64,000 nt of DNA, taken from the NCBI GenBank assembly GCA_910574345.1, contig CAJSZV010000009.1:148372-212371 (forward strand). The letters run 5' to 3'. Below are positions 1 to 8,789 of the stretch, in pieces. The notes beneath the pieces are model-generated. The model did not search any database. It saw nothing but the letters and a program-made list of their open reading frames with translations, and had not been told where the DNA came from. Position 1 is the first letter of the stretch, and every line of letters starts with the position of its first letter. This DNA is from Clostridiaceae bacterium (lineage in GTDB: Bacteria > Bacillota > Clostridia > Lachnospirales > Lachnospiraceae). Made by a program: the position numbers and the translations under genes.

Positions 1-221
1 CCAAAGAAGCACCCGCAAGCCCGTCATCAAGAGCCAAGCATCCACGCGTTTGTCAGGAAGGCATTTCCCCTTCCATCCTGCGTTCAAGGAAAAGCTTGCC
101 AAAGGCCCGGCGGCCCCGGTTATGGAGGGCCCCACAAGCCACCATCGAAGCGCCGCGGTCCGGCTCCTGACTGATGCCCAGCCCACTGCCCGACAGAAAA
201 TATACAGCAAGAGGTGATAAC
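1..221. other. Left edge, no gene supported
   Basis: This stretch is GC-rich and precedes glgC. Frames stay open on both strands, including one on the plus strand that runs to position 216, but none has a recognisable motif, start or ribosome binding site. It may hold the end of an upstream gene or the glgC leader; I cannot tell which. Confidence 0.4.
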
Positions 222-1496
222 GTGATTAAAAAAGAGATGATCGCCATGCTTTTGGCGGGGGGACAAGGCAGCCGTCTTGGAGTCTTAACCCAAAAAGTTG
301 CAAAACCAGCAGTATCTTTCGGCGGGAAGTACAGAATCATAGATTTCCCCTTAAGCAACTGCATCAATTCCGGTGTTGATACTGTCGGCGTATTGACCCA
401 GTATCAGCCGCTGCGTCTGAACACCCACATCGGAATCGGAATTCCGTGGGACCTTGACCGGAACGTTGGCGGAGTCACAGTACTTCCTCCGTACGAAAAA
501 AGCAAGGGCAGCGATTGGTATACCGGTACGGCGAATGCCATATACCAGAACATGGAGTACATGGAACAGTACAATCCGGAATATGTTCTGATCCTGTCCG
601 GTGACCACATTTACAAGATGGATTATGAGGTTATGCTGGAGTACCACAAGGCAAATAATGCGGATGTCACCATTGCTGCCATGCCTGTGCCTATTGAGGA
701 GGCAAGCCGGTTCGGCATTGTCATTACCGACGACACGAACCGCATTACCGAATTTGAAGAGAAGCCCGCCAACCCAAGAAGCAACCTTGCATCTATGGGC
801 ATCTATATATTCAGCTGGAAGGTCTTAAAAGAAGCTCTTATTGAGCTTTCCGAAGTTCCCAGCTGTGATTTCGGCAAGCATGTGATTCCCCACTGCCATA
901 GTCAGGGACGGCGGATTTTTGCCTATGAATATAATGGTTACTGGAAAGACGTAGGAACTTTAAGCTCCTATTGGGAGGCCAATATGGAGTTAATTGACAT
1001 TATTCCGGAATTCAATCTTTACGAAGAATACTGGAGAATCTATACCAAGAGTGATATCATTCCGCCTCAGTTTATTTCTGCAGACGCTGTTATTGAGAAG
1101 AGTATTATCGGCGAAGGAACGGAAATTTACGGCCAGGTGAGCAATTCCGTTATCGGCGCCGGTGTGACCATCGGAAAGGGTGCGGTGGTCAAGGACTCTA
1201 TTATCATGAGAGGCAGTGTGATCGGAGAGAACAGCATTCTTAGGAAAGCCATTGTTGCAGAAGATGTAGTGATCGGCAAGGGCGCAGAGCTCGGTGTAGG
1301 AGAAGTTGCTCCGAACAAATACGACCCGAAAGTGTATCAGTCAGACCTGGTTACCATCGGGGAGCACAGCGTGATTCCCGACAATGTAAAAGTCGGCAGG
1401 AACACGGCAATTTCAGGCGAGACCACGACAGAAGACTATCCGGACGGCCTGCTGGCCAGCGGAGACTACATTATGAAGGCAGGTGGCGCAAGATGA
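222..1496 (+). CDS. glgC: Glucose-1-phosphate adenylyltransferase (ADP-glucose pyrophosphorylase)
   Basis: GlgC makes ADP-glucose from glucose 1-phosphate and ATP, the committed cytosolic step of glycogen synthesis. The GTG start at 222 is chosen because AAGAGGTG lies just upstream and gives a 424-residue protein opening [14 protein letters not shown]; an ATG at 174 would add residues unlike the family. The nucleotidyl-transfer motif GGQGSRL is at residues 13-19, followed by the sugar-binding region. The last third is a left-handed beta-helix made of hexapeptide repeats. Its stop overlaps the glgD start as ATGA, so the two are translationally coupled. In Firmicutes GlgC commonly works with GlgD. 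Confidence 0.95.
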   Translation: MIKKEMIAMLLAGGQGSRLGVLTQKVAKPAVSFGGKYRIIDFPLSNCINSGVDTVGVLTQYQPLRLNTHIGIGIPWDLDRNVGGVTVLPPYEKSKGSDWYTGTANAIYQNMEYMEQYNPEYVLILSGDHIYKMDYEVMLEYHKANNADVTIAAMPVPIEEASRFGIVITDDTNRITEFEEKPANPRSNLASMGIYIFSWKVLKEALIELSEVPSCDFGKHVIPHCHSQGRRIFAYEYNGYWKDVGTLSSYWEANMELIDIIPEFNLYEEYWRIYTKSDIIPPQFISADAVIEKSIIGEGTEIYGQVSNSVIGAGVTIGKGAVVKDSIIMRGSVIGENSILRKAIVAEDVVIGKGAELGVGEVAPNKYDPKVYQSDLVTIGEHSVIPDNVKVGRNTAISGETTTEDYPDGLLASGDYIMKAGGAR

Positions 1497-2614
1497 GAGC
1501 GATTGGTATAGTTTTAGCAGGCGGCAACAGCAAAAGAATGCGGGAATTGTCCAACAAGAGAGCCATTTCGGCCATGCCTATTGCCGGAAGTTATCGGAGC
1601 ATAGACTTTGCCCTGAGCAATATGTCCAATTCCCATGTTCAGAATGTGGCGGTATTTACCCAGTATAACTCCCGCTCCTTAAACGAACATCTGAATTCCT
1701 CCAAATGGTGGGATTTTGGAAGAAAGCAGGGAGGCCTGTTTGTGTTTACGCCCACGATTACGGCTGAACATAACGACTGGTACCGCGGCACTGCTGACGC
1801 CCTGTATCAAAACCTGACATTTTTGAAAAACAGTCACGAGCCATATGTAGTGATTACTTCCGGTGACTGTATTTACAAGCTGGATTACAGCAAAGTATTG
1901 GAATATCATATTGAGAAGAAGGCGGACATCACGGTAGTCTGCAAGACTATGCCTGCCGGGACAGACATTACCAGATTTGGTGTTGTGCAGACCGGCGATG
2001 ACGGACGGATCATGGATTTCCAGGAGAAACCTATGATGGCTGAATCCAATACCATTTCCTGCGGTATCTACATCATTCGCCGGCGTCAGCTCATCGAGCT
2101 TTTAGAGCGCTGTGCCCAGGAGGACAGATACGATTTTGTCAATGATATTTTGGTACGCTATAAGAATATAAAGAGAATTTATGCATATGAATTAGACACT
2201 TATTGGAGCAACATCGCTTCCGTTGAGTCCTACTATAAGACTAATATGGACTTCTTAAAGCCGGAAGTGAGGGACTATTTCTTCCGCCAGTATCCGGAGG
2301 TTTATTCTAAGGTAGGGGATCTTCCGCCTGCCAAGTATAACCCAGGTGCTGATGTAAAGAACAGCCTGGTTTCCAGTGGAACCATTATCAATGGAGTGGT
2401 AGACAGTTCCGTCTTGTTTAAACAGGTCTATGTGGGCAACAACTGTGTGATCAAAAATTCTATTATCCTGAATGACGTTTATATAGGGGACAACACGGTG
2501 ATAGAAAACTGCATTGTAGAGAGCCGGGATACGATCCGGGCGAATACCACATACATTGGGACCCCGGACAATATTAAAATTGTGGTGGAGAAGAACGAGC
2601 GTTACACGTTATAG
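1493..2614 (+). CDS. glgD: GlgD-type ADP-glucose pyrophosphorylase subunit
   Basis: This is a 373-residue paralogue of GlgC. In characterised Firmicutes GlgD has little activity alone and raises the activity of GlgC in a hetero-oligomer; that role is inferred here from family and context. The N-terminal nucleotide loop is degenerate: it reads AGGNSKRM where GlgC has GGQGSRL. The hexapeptide-repeat C-terminus is kept, with segments such as [20 protein letters not shown]. The ATG overlaps the glgC stop (ATGA). A 34-base gap separates it from spoVG, so the three genes may share a transcript ending at the terminator near 2950. Confidence 0.93.
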   Translation: MRAIGIVLAGGNSKRMRELSNKRAISAMPIAGSYRSIDFALSNMSNSHVQNVAVFTQYNSRSLNEHLNSSKWWDFGRKQGGLFVFTPTITAEHNDWYRGTADALYQNLTFLKNSHEPYVVITSGDCIYKLDYSKVLEYHIEKKADITVVCKTMPAGTDITRFGVVQTGDDGRIMDFQEKPMMAESNTISCGIYIIRRRQLIELLERCAQEDRYDFVNDILVRYKNIKRIYAYELDTYWSNIASVESYYKTNMDFLKPEVRDYFFRQYPEVYSKVGDLPPAKYNPGADVKNSLVSSGTIINGVVDSSVLFKQVYVGNNCVIKNSIILNDVYIGDNTVIENCIVESRDTIRANTTYIGTPDNIKIVVEKNERYTL

Positions 2615-2648
2615 GCGAAAGCCAAGGCAACACAGAGAGGGGAAAGAA

Positions 2649-2924
2649 ATGCAGATCACAGACGTAAGAGTAAGAAGAATTGAGAAAGAGGGAAAGATGA
2701 AAGCTATAGTTTCGATCACACTAGATAATGAATTTGTGATTCACGATATCAAAGTGATCGAGGGAGAGAAAGGGCTGTTTATTGCAATGCCGAGCCGGAA
2801 GGCAGCGGATGGAGAGTACCGTGATATTGCCCATCCGATTAATTCCGAAACCCGGGATATGATCCAAAGAGTTATACTTGATAAATATGAGACAACAACA
2901 CTGGAGAGTGAAGCAGCATCATAA
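2649..2924 (+). CDS. spoVG: Septation/sporulation regulator SpoVG
   Basis: This 91-residue protein begins [11 protein letters not shown], the canonical SpoVG opening, and carries the conserved [10 protein letters not shown] segment. SpoVG is a small nucleic-acid-binding regulator that affects septum placement during sporulation and many other genes in Firmicutes. The ATG at 2649 follows GAGAGGGGAAAG; the open frame extends upstream into glgD, but those residues are not SpoVG-like. It is read with glgC and glgD and is followed by a strong terminator, so it is probably the last gene of that unit. A promoter inside glgD cannot be excluded. Confidence 0.95.
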   Translation: MQITDVRVRRIEKEGKMKAIVSITLDNEFVIHDIKVIEGEKGLFIAMPSRKAADGEYRDIAHPINSETRDMIQRVILDKYETTTLESEAAS

Positions 2925-2936
2925 TGGGGAATTAAT

Positions 2937-2965
2937 AAAAACGGCGGCGCAGGCCGCCGTTTTTA
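2937..2965 (+). terminator. Rho-independent terminator after spoVG
   Basis: An 8-bp GC stem (2941-2948 with 2953-2960, loop GCAG) is flanked by four A residues on the left and four T residues on the right. It can end transcription of the glgC-glgD-spoVG unit. Confidence 0.9.
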
Positions 2966-3062
2966 TGCCCCCTCCAAAGCATATGAAAGCGGTTATCATA
3001 GTTGACCGGGCTAATTCTTTATAATACAATAAAGACAAGAACATACAAAGGAGTAAAAGCAG

Positions 3063-4004
3063 ATGAAACTGACATTTTTAGAGCCTCTGGGAATTCCCCA
3101 GGAACAGTTAAAGGGTATGGTGGAAGAAACTTTGGGAGACTGTGCGGAGACAGTATATTATGACACCAGGACAGAGGATCCGGCTGCTTTGATTGAGAGA
3201 AGCAAAGACGCTGACTGCGTTGTATTGTCCAATTTTAAGTATGGAAAAGAAGTGATTTCCAAGTGCCCCGATCTGAAGATGATCTGTGTAGCATTTACGG
3301 GAGTTGACCATGTAGATGTAAATTACTGCAGAGAAAGAGGGATTACGGTTTGCAACTGCGCAGGATATTCCACATCGGCAGTGGCTGACCTGGTATTTGG
3401 CTTTGTGATTGATCTGGCCAGGAATATAATGGCCTGCGACAAAGCCGTGAGAGAAGAGAAAACCAAAGACGGCCTGGTAGGCTGTGAACTGGAAGGAAAA
3501 AAGTTCGGCGTTATCGGAGCCGGAGCCATCGGAAGCCGTGTGCTCCGTATTGCCCAGGCCTTCGGATGTCAGGCATATGCTTTCAGCAGAACCCCAAAAG
3601 ACCTGGAGGGAGTCAGCTTTGTGTCTTTTGACGAGCTTTTGGAAACCTGTGATATCGTATCTCTTCATGTCCCCCTGAATGATGAGACAAGGGGAATTAT
3701 AGGGAAGGCTCAGCTGGCAAAGATGAAAAAGACAGCTGTCCTGATCAACACGGCCAGGGGACCTGTGGTGGACAGCACGGCATTGGCGGAGGCATTAAAG
3801 AATGGAACCATAGCAGGCGCGGCGGTTGACGTATTTGAGATGGAACCTCCTGTGCCTTCGGATCACGTTTTGCTTTGCTGCCCGAATTTGATTGCCACAC
3901 CTCATGTTGCATTTGCGTCCAGGCAGGCCTTTGAGAAGAGAGCGGTAATTGTCTGTGAAAATATAAAACAATGGATGAGGGGGACGCCTCAGAATGTGAT
4001 TTAA
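3063..4004 (+). CDS. D-isomer-specific 2-hydroxyacid dehydrogenase
   Basis: A 313-residue cytosolic NAD(P)-dependent oxidoreductase of the 2-hydroxyacid dehydrogenase family, which reduces 2-keto acids to D-2-hydroxy acids. The dinucleotide loop GAGAIG is at residues 152-157. The catalytic set is present: Arg232 in NTARGP, a Glu in the VFEMEPP segment and His281 in TPHVAF. The ATG follows AAAGGAG with good spacing. The substrate is not predictable; glycerate, phosphoglycerate-like or branched keto acids are all possible. It is followed 18 bases later by the siroheme-type gene, so the two may be co-transcribed, with no clear metabolic link. Confidence 0.9.
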   Translation: MKLTFLEPLGIPQEQLKGMVEETLGDCAETVYYDTRTEDPAALIERSKDADCVVLSNFKYGKEVISKCPDLKMICVAFTGVDHVDVNYCRERGITVCNCAGYSTSAVADLVFGFVIDLARNIMACDKAVREEKTKDGLVGCELEGKKFGVIGAGAIGSRVLRIAQAFGCQAYAFSRTPKDLEGVSFVSFDELLETCDIVSLHVPLNDETRGIIGKAQLAKMKKTAVLINTARGPVVDSTALAEALKNGTIAGAAVDVFEMEPPVPSDHVLLCCPNLIATPHVAFASRQAFEKRAVIVCENIKQWMRGTPQNVI

Positions 4005-4022
4005 TGGACAGAGGATTGGTGT

Positions 4023-4658
4023 ATGGGATATTTTCCGTTTTTTGTAGATTTGTCAAATAAAGAGGGATTGATTGCAGGCGGCGGCAGGGTTGCGCTTCGA
4101 AAGATTGAAAAACTGCTGCCCTACGGTCCTAGGCTGACTGTGGCGGCTCCGTTCTTTCTGGAGGAGATAGAAGAGATAAAAGAACTGTCTCTTTTAAGAA
4201 AACCATTTTCTGAGGATATGGTTGACGGAAAGTACTTTGTCATTGCGGCTACAGACGACAGAGAATTGAATCGTCGAATTTTCCGAATATGTGAAGAGAG
4301 AAATATTTTGATCAATGTGGTGGATGATAAAGAAGCCTGCAGCTTTCTCTTTCCCGGTTTGGTGAGAAAAGGAAAACTGACAGTGGGAATCTCCACAGAG
4401 GGAGCCAGTCCCAGCGCGGCAATCCATATAAAGGAGCATCTGAATCAGTGGATTCCCGAATCTTTTGATGAAATCCTGGATTTTCTGGAGAAATGCCGGC
4501 CCCAGGTGAAAAAGAGGATTTCCTGCGAAAGAGAAAGAGCGGCATGTTTTGCCGCACTGTTTACCCGGTGTATGGAAGCAGGGCGGCCATTGACAGAAGA
4601 GGAATTTAAAAGTATGCTGGATGAGAAAGTCCATAAAGAGAAAAAAGACAGCAGGTAA
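4023..4658 (+). CDS. Precorrin-2 dehydrogenase / siroheme-synthase N-terminal-like protein
   Basis: This 211-residue protein matches the N-terminal module of siroheme synthase, which oxidises precorrin-2 to sirohydrochlorin with NAD. The glycine-rich nucleotide loop GGGRVALRK is near residues 19-27, and the TEGASPSAA segment with its conserved serine follows. There is no methyltransferase module, so this is the stand-alone SirC/Met8-like form. No other tetrapyrrole or sulfite-reduction gene lies in the window. The terminator stem begins inside its last codons. Its neighbour upstream is a hydroxyacid dehydrogenase 18 bases away. Confidence 0.85.
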   Translation: MGYFPFFVDLSNKEGLIAGGGRVALRKIEKLLPYGPRLTVAAPFFLEEIEEIKELSLLRKPFSEDMVDGKYFVIAATDDRELNRRIFRICEERNILINVVDDKEACSFLFPGLVRKGKLTVGISTEGASPSAAIHIKEHLNQWIPESFDEILDFLEKCRPQVKKRISCERERAACFAALFTRCMEAGRPLTEEEFKSMLDEKVHKEKKDSR

Positions 4659-4679
4659 GGAGCCATCTGCTGTCTTTTA
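4643..4679 (+). terminator. Rho-independent terminator overlapping a stop codon
   Basis: AAAAGACAGCAG pairs perfectly with CTGCTGTCTTTT at 4667-4678. The stem overlaps the last codons and TAA of the preceding gene, and the arm itself ends in the T tract. Confidence 0.88.
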
Positions 4680-4707
4680 TATGCACAGCTGAAAGAAAGG
4701 CTTTATG

Positions 4708-5634
4708 TTATACCCCAAACCACAATTTAAAGATGACGGCTAAAACCGGAATTGTGACCATGGAACAGATCGTGGACATAACCACGCTGATGGAGCCGAT
4801 ACGGGCCTGCTTTTCATATTGGCTGCTGGCCATGGCCACCATGGATCCTACAGGCATACCGATTGTCATAGCAGCCATACAGATAAGAAGCGCATTGTCA
4901 GTGATCATACTCATATACAGGGCTGTGAGAAGAGGCATGGCCAGAAGCCGGACGACAGTCACCACATAAATCCTCTTTTCGCTGAATATATCATGGAGAG
5001 GATAGTTGGCCATATTGCTTCCCACGATGAGCATGGACAGAGGCGTAGTCACGCTTCCGATAAAGCTGCATGGCTCCATGATAATACCGGGCAGCGTAAT
5101 GCCGGAAAACGGAATAATCAACGCGATGAGGCCTGACAGCAGCCCGATATTAATCAGCCGCTTAGGATTAAATCGGGAAGATTTCCCGCCCTCCTTGTCC
5201 AGAAGGTAAGAGGCGTATGTATAGAAAAGAATGGTATATCCAAAATTAAAAATCGTAGTATAAAAGATAGCCGTTTCGCCGTATAATGCCTGAACCACCG
5301 GATATCCCATAAATGCGGTATTGGCAAACATTAACATGCACTGATAGACGCCTCTGCAGCCTGACGGCGCATGAACCATCTTGGCCATGAGAAAAGAGAG
5401 AAGGGGAAAGGAGGCATAAAGGCAGAGCCCGGCCACCAGCATAAGGAGAATATCCCCCTGGCTGCCTCCCGCCACACTTCCGGCGGAGCTGATGATCAAA
5501 AGCGGAGACGTAAGATTAACCACCATGGCAGAAAGCTTTTTGCTTGTCTCCACATCCAGAATATTTTTTTTGTTCAGATAAAATCCCACAGCCATGGCAA
5601 AGAGAAGCTTTGTCATAGTAACAACGATTGTCAT
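4708..5634 (-). CDS. AEC family (auxin efflux carrier-like) transporter
   Basis: A 308-residue integral membrane protein with about ten hydrophobic segments, two five-helix halves and a polar middle loop around KEGGKSSRFNPKR. It fits the AEC/membrane transport family, whose bacterial members move small organic acids such as malate or malonate. The NTAFMGYPV motif in the fourth helix region is typical. The start follows TCAGGGGGGA on the minus strand. It is convergent with the siroheme-type gene and upstream of no obvious enzyme, so the substrate is unknown. Confidence 0.88.
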   Translation of the reverse strand: MTIVVTMTKLLFAMAVGFYLNKKNILDVETSKKLSAMVVNLTSPLLIISSAGSVAGGSQGDILLMLVAGLCLYASFPLLSFLMAKMVHAPSGCRGVYQCMLMFANTAFMGYPVVQALYGETAIFYTTIFNFGYTILFYTYASYLLDKEGGKSSRFNPKRLINIGLLSGLIALIIPFSGITLPGIIMEPCSFIGSVTTPLSMLIVGSNMANYPLHDIFSEKRIYVVTVVRLLAMPLLTALYMSMITDNALLICMAAMTIGMPVGSMVAMASSQYEKQARIGSISVVMSTICSMVTIPVLAVIFKLWFGV

Positions 5635-5676
5635 TTGAAATCCCCCCTGATCTGTTCGTTAAGCGCTCATTACTTT

Positions 5677-5703
5677 AAAAGACCCGCCGCCCATTGGGCG
5701 GCA
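5677..5703 (-). terminator. Hairpin after the FAD-dependent oxidoreductase gene
   Basis: GCCGCCC (5686-5692) pairs with GGGCGGC (5696-5702). On the minus strand it is followed by GGGTCTTTT, so it probably ends the oxidoreductase transcript. Confidence 0.7.
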
Positions 5704-5710
5704 TGCAGGT

Positions 5711-7114
5711 TTACCCGGCAAGAATACTTCTGGCCACGCTGATGCCGTTAGCCGATGCCTGCTGAAGCCCTCTGGTTACGGATGCACCGTCGCCGATGGC
5801 ACGAAGGCCCAGTACACTGGTCTCAAAATCTTTATTTACCACCACTTTGTTGGAATAGAACTTGACTTCCACTCCGTATAAAAGAGTCTCATCACTGGCA
5901 ATACCCGGAGTTACTTTATCTAAGGCTAAAAGCATCTCTTTGATATCTACCATAATCCGGTGAGGGAATACCAGGGAAAGATCTCCCGGAACGGCATCCT
6001 TCAAGGTGGGAATCAGGTTGTTCCGGCAGAGACGTTCCTCTGTCGTCCTGCGTCCTCTCTGAAAATCTCCGAAAGTCTGAACCATGATCTTTCCATCGCA
6101 GAGCATATTGCTTAGACGTGCGATATATTTGCCGTATTCAATGGGAGTCTTAAAAGGCTTTGTAAAATTTTTCGATACCAGCAGGGCAAAGTTCGTGTTG
6201 CTGGTTTTATATTCTTTGGACTTGTAGGCATGGCCGTTGACCACTGCCAGGCCGTTTTCATAATATTCCGTGGCCACTTCACCGGAAGGATTGGTGCAGA
6301 AGGTACGCACCTTATCGTCAAAGGTGGGAGTATAGTACACCAGCTTGGCCTCATAAAGGTTCTTATTGAGAAAATCCATGATCTCGTCCCGGACTTCAAC
6401 CCTTACGCCGATATCCACAGTTCCCACTTCCGTCTCAATGCCGTGATTTTTGCAGATATGGCTGAACCAGTCAGACCCTTCCCGGCCTATAGCCGCCACG
6501 ATCTCAGGAGCATAATAGGTGTCCCCTTTGTCTGTTGCCACGGCTTTTGCCTGATTATCTTCAATGATAATATCCGTGATCATGGTATTGAATTCCATCC
6601 TGACACCATGGCTTATGAGATGGTCCTGAAGCCTTGTATAGATCTTATACCCTTCCTCCGTGCCCAGGTGACGGATGGGGCATTCAATAAGTTTTAGGTT
6701 GGCATTGATGGCTTTCCGGCGGATTTCTTCAATTTCTTTCTGTTTGTCCACACCGTAAACATTGGTGTCGGCGCCGAATTTCAGGTAGATATTATCCGAC
6801 TCTTTAATGAGTTCCACTGCTTTGTCATAGCCTAAGATATCCGGAAGATGCCCGCCTACATCCGGGGACAGGGAGAGCTTTCCGTCAGAAAAGGCTCCGG
6901 CTCCTGCAAAACCCGTGGTGATGGAACAGGGCTTGCAGCCCACGCATACTTTTGTGGTTCGTTTCGGGCAGGTACGTTTCTCTATGGGACGCCCTTTTTC
7001 AACCATGAGAATCTTCATGCCGGGTTTTTGACGAATCAATTCATAGGCACAGAAAATCCCTGATGGGCCGGCGCCGATAATAATCACATCAAACTGATTG
7101 CTGTCAGGATTCAT
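5711..7114 (-). CDS. FAD-dependent oxidoreductase (COG2509-type)
   Basis: A 467-residue cytosolic flavoprotein. The FAD-binding motif GAGPSG is at residues 14-19, after a Rossmann strand FDVIIIG. A cysteine-rich stretch CPKRTTKVCVGCKPC and the segment GFAGAGAFSDGK follow, a combination I know from the uncharacterised COG2509 FAD-dependent dehydrogenases of anaerobes. The start at 7114 is chosen because GAGGAG lies seven bases upstream; a longer frame to 7159 lacks such a site. The cysteines could hold a disulfide or a cofactor. Its reaction is not known. It is transcribed in the same direction as the two-component genes upstream, with 82 bases between. Confidence 0.85.
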   Translation of the reverse strand: MNPDSNQFDVIIIGAGPSGIFCAYELIRQKPGMKILMVEKGRPIEKRTCPKRTTKVCVGCKPCSITTGFAGAGAFSDGKLSLSPDVGGHLPDILGYDKAVELIKESDNIYLKFGADTNVYGVDKQKEIEEIRRKAINANLKLIECPIRHLGTEEGYKIYTRLQDHLISHGVRMEFNTMITDIIIEDNQAKAVATDKGDTYYAPEIVAAIGREGSDWFSHICKNHGIETEVGTVDIGVRVEVRDEIMDFLNKNLYEAKLVYYTPTFDDKVRTFCTNPSGEVATEYYENGLAVVNGHAYKSKEYKTSNTNFALLVSKNFTKPFKTPIEYGKYIARLSNMLCDGKIMVQTFGDFQRGRRTTEERLCRNNLIPTLKDAVPGDLSLVFPHRIMVDIKEMLLALDKVTPGIASDETLLYGVEVKFYSNKVVVNKDFETSVLGLRAIGDGASVTRGLQQASANGISVARSILAG

Positions 7115-7196
7115 ATCATCACTCCTCATATTTTGTCTGCGGCGCATGGACAGCGCCACATGGACATTATATCACCGGCCCATGGATTGGGCAAGG

Positions 7197-8789
7197 TTAT
7201 CTGTTTTTAAAGGCCTGGGTGATCTTGCGGAAATCCGAGGGAGACATACCTTCCTGTTCCGTAAAGATCCGGTTAAAATATTGTTGATTGGGATAACCTG
7301 TTTTTTGAGCAATATCAGCTATTTTCATATTGCTGGTCTTTAAAAGGGTCTTGGCATGGCTCATACGAACTTCTGTTAGGATCTGGGTCAGGTTCTGTCC
7401 GGTTTGCTGCTTAATAAAGCGGCTGATATAGGAAGGATTGCGGTGGAGATGGTCAGCTATTTCCGTCAGTCCCAAAGGCTTATGAAAGTTGTCGTAGATG
7501 AAAGACTTGATCTGCTCAATAAGAATACTTCCCGATTGATTTTCCATACGGGTGAATTCATCATAAAGATTTTCCAGCCAGGATAAGATTTTTTCGGTAT
7601 CATGGCTTAATATGTCCAGGTTTTGAAGACAGTCGGTAATATGGCTGTTGAGCCGGTGCAGCAAGGCAGGGTCCAAATCCAGACCGTTAAAACAAAGAGA
7701 TAAATTGCACAGCAAAAGATTAATGGCCTGCCGCTGAAAATTGTCTCCATATTTATTGATAAAACGGAGGAATGAGGATGCTGACGCCAAAAAGGCTTCC
7801 CTGTTTTTATCCTGAAGCAGATGGAGCATAGTGCTGATTTCTGAATTAACCGTCAAAAGCTTATTAAAGGAAATGGGAAGATCTTCATAATAGACAGCGA
7901 CTTCCGACTGCATCTGCGGATAATTCAGACAGATCGTAACCTGTTCCCGAAGCTGGTCCAGCTCCGGGAGAGATGAGCCTGTCCTGCTGATTCCAAGTTT
8001 AATTCTTTGGTGATATTGTCTGGCAAAGTCTTCCATGGCCTGTTCCAGACGGTCATGGAGTCCGTCTAAATATTCCCTCTGTCCCTGCAAAAGAGGAACG
8101 ATGCAAAACAGAATATTTCCGTGGGAGTAGAGGAGGGATGATTTCCCCAAAACAGATGTAAAACAGTCTTCCAACACATAAGAAATAAAAAGCTCCGCTT
8201 TCAGGGAACGGCTGTTATTCCTGGACTGATGGCGGCAGCCGATAAGTTCATAATGATGAAAGGGAAAATCAAGCAGCACCATATCGTTCATAAATTTTTT
8301 CGGTTCCAGGGACAGGGGATGAAACAAAAGCCTTTGGATAATCTGTCTCCGGATATCTTCCTGGTGAGATGCATAATAGTTCTGGAAAGACTGATAGAGT
8401 TCCTGATGCTTCTGCTCTTCCATGTACTGATGGAGTGCTTTGTGTATAACGGATACGGTTCCATCCTCATCTACAGGTTTTAAAATATAGTCAAATACCT
8501 GATAGGCAATTCCGGCCTTTGCATATTCAAAATCGGAAAAACCTGTAATAAGAATGATCTTGGAAGGCAGATTCTGCTCATGGATATATCTGGCAAGGTC
8601 CAGTCCGCTTTTCTGAGGCATACGGATATCGGACAGAATAACGGCGGGAACCTCTTTTTTGATGGAATCCAAGGCTTCAAAGACATTGGTGGCCGTCTCA
8701 ATGGAATGAAAATGCAGAGAGGGATGGCTGGCAATGTGTTTTAGTTTCAAACGGATCAGTTCTTCATCATCTACAATCAAAAGTTTCAT
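7197..8789 (-). CDS. YesN-like response regulator, receiver plus AraC HTH
   Basis: A 530-residue DNA-binding response regulator. The N-terminal receiver begins MKLLIVDDEE and has the phosphoacceptor Asp54 in ILSDIRMP. A long middle region without a recognised domain follows. The C-terminal ~100 residues form an AraC-type double helix-turn-helix with the SPSDFRK ending. Its ATG overlaps the stop of the kinase gene (ATGA at 8789-8786), so it is coupled to its partner. Systems of this type usually control adjacent carbohydrate ABC importers, and the divergent operon at 10.7 kb is the likely target. Confidence 0.92.
   Translation of the reverse strand: MKLLIVDDEELIRLKLKHIASHPSLHFHSIETATNVFEALDSIKKEVPAVILSDIRMPQKSGLDLARYIHEQNLPSKIILITGFSDFEYAKAGIAYQVFDYILKPVDEDGTVSVIHKALHQYMEEQKHQELYQSFQNYYASHQEDIRRQIIQRLLFHPLSLEPKKFMNDMVLLDFPFHHYELIGCRHQSRNNSRSLKAELFISYVLEDCFTSVLGKSSLLYSHGNILFCIVPLLQGQREYLDGLHDRLEQAMEDFARQYHQRIKLGISRTGSSLPELDQLREQVTICLNYPQMQSEVAVYYEDLPISFNKLLTVNSEISTMLHLLQDKNREAFLASASSFLRFINKYGDNFQRQAINLLLCNLSLCFNGLDLDPALLHRLNSHITDCLQNLDILSHDTEKILSWLENLYDEFTRMENQSGSILIEQIKSFIYDNFHKPLGLTEIADHLHRNPSYISRFIKQQTGQNLTQILTEVRMSHAKTLLKTSNMKIADIAQKTGYPNQQYFNRIFTEQEGMSPSDFRKITQAFKNR

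Noticed and set aside
53..367. A 104-residue minus-strand frame at the left edge
   Set aside because: Half of it is antisense to the glgC start and it has no ribosome site or motif. GC-rich DNA gives such frames by chance.
3108..3668. A 186-residue minus-strand frame inside the hydroxyacid dehydrogenase gene
   Set aside because: It is a shadow of a gene with clear catalytic motifs; no start signal on the minus strand.
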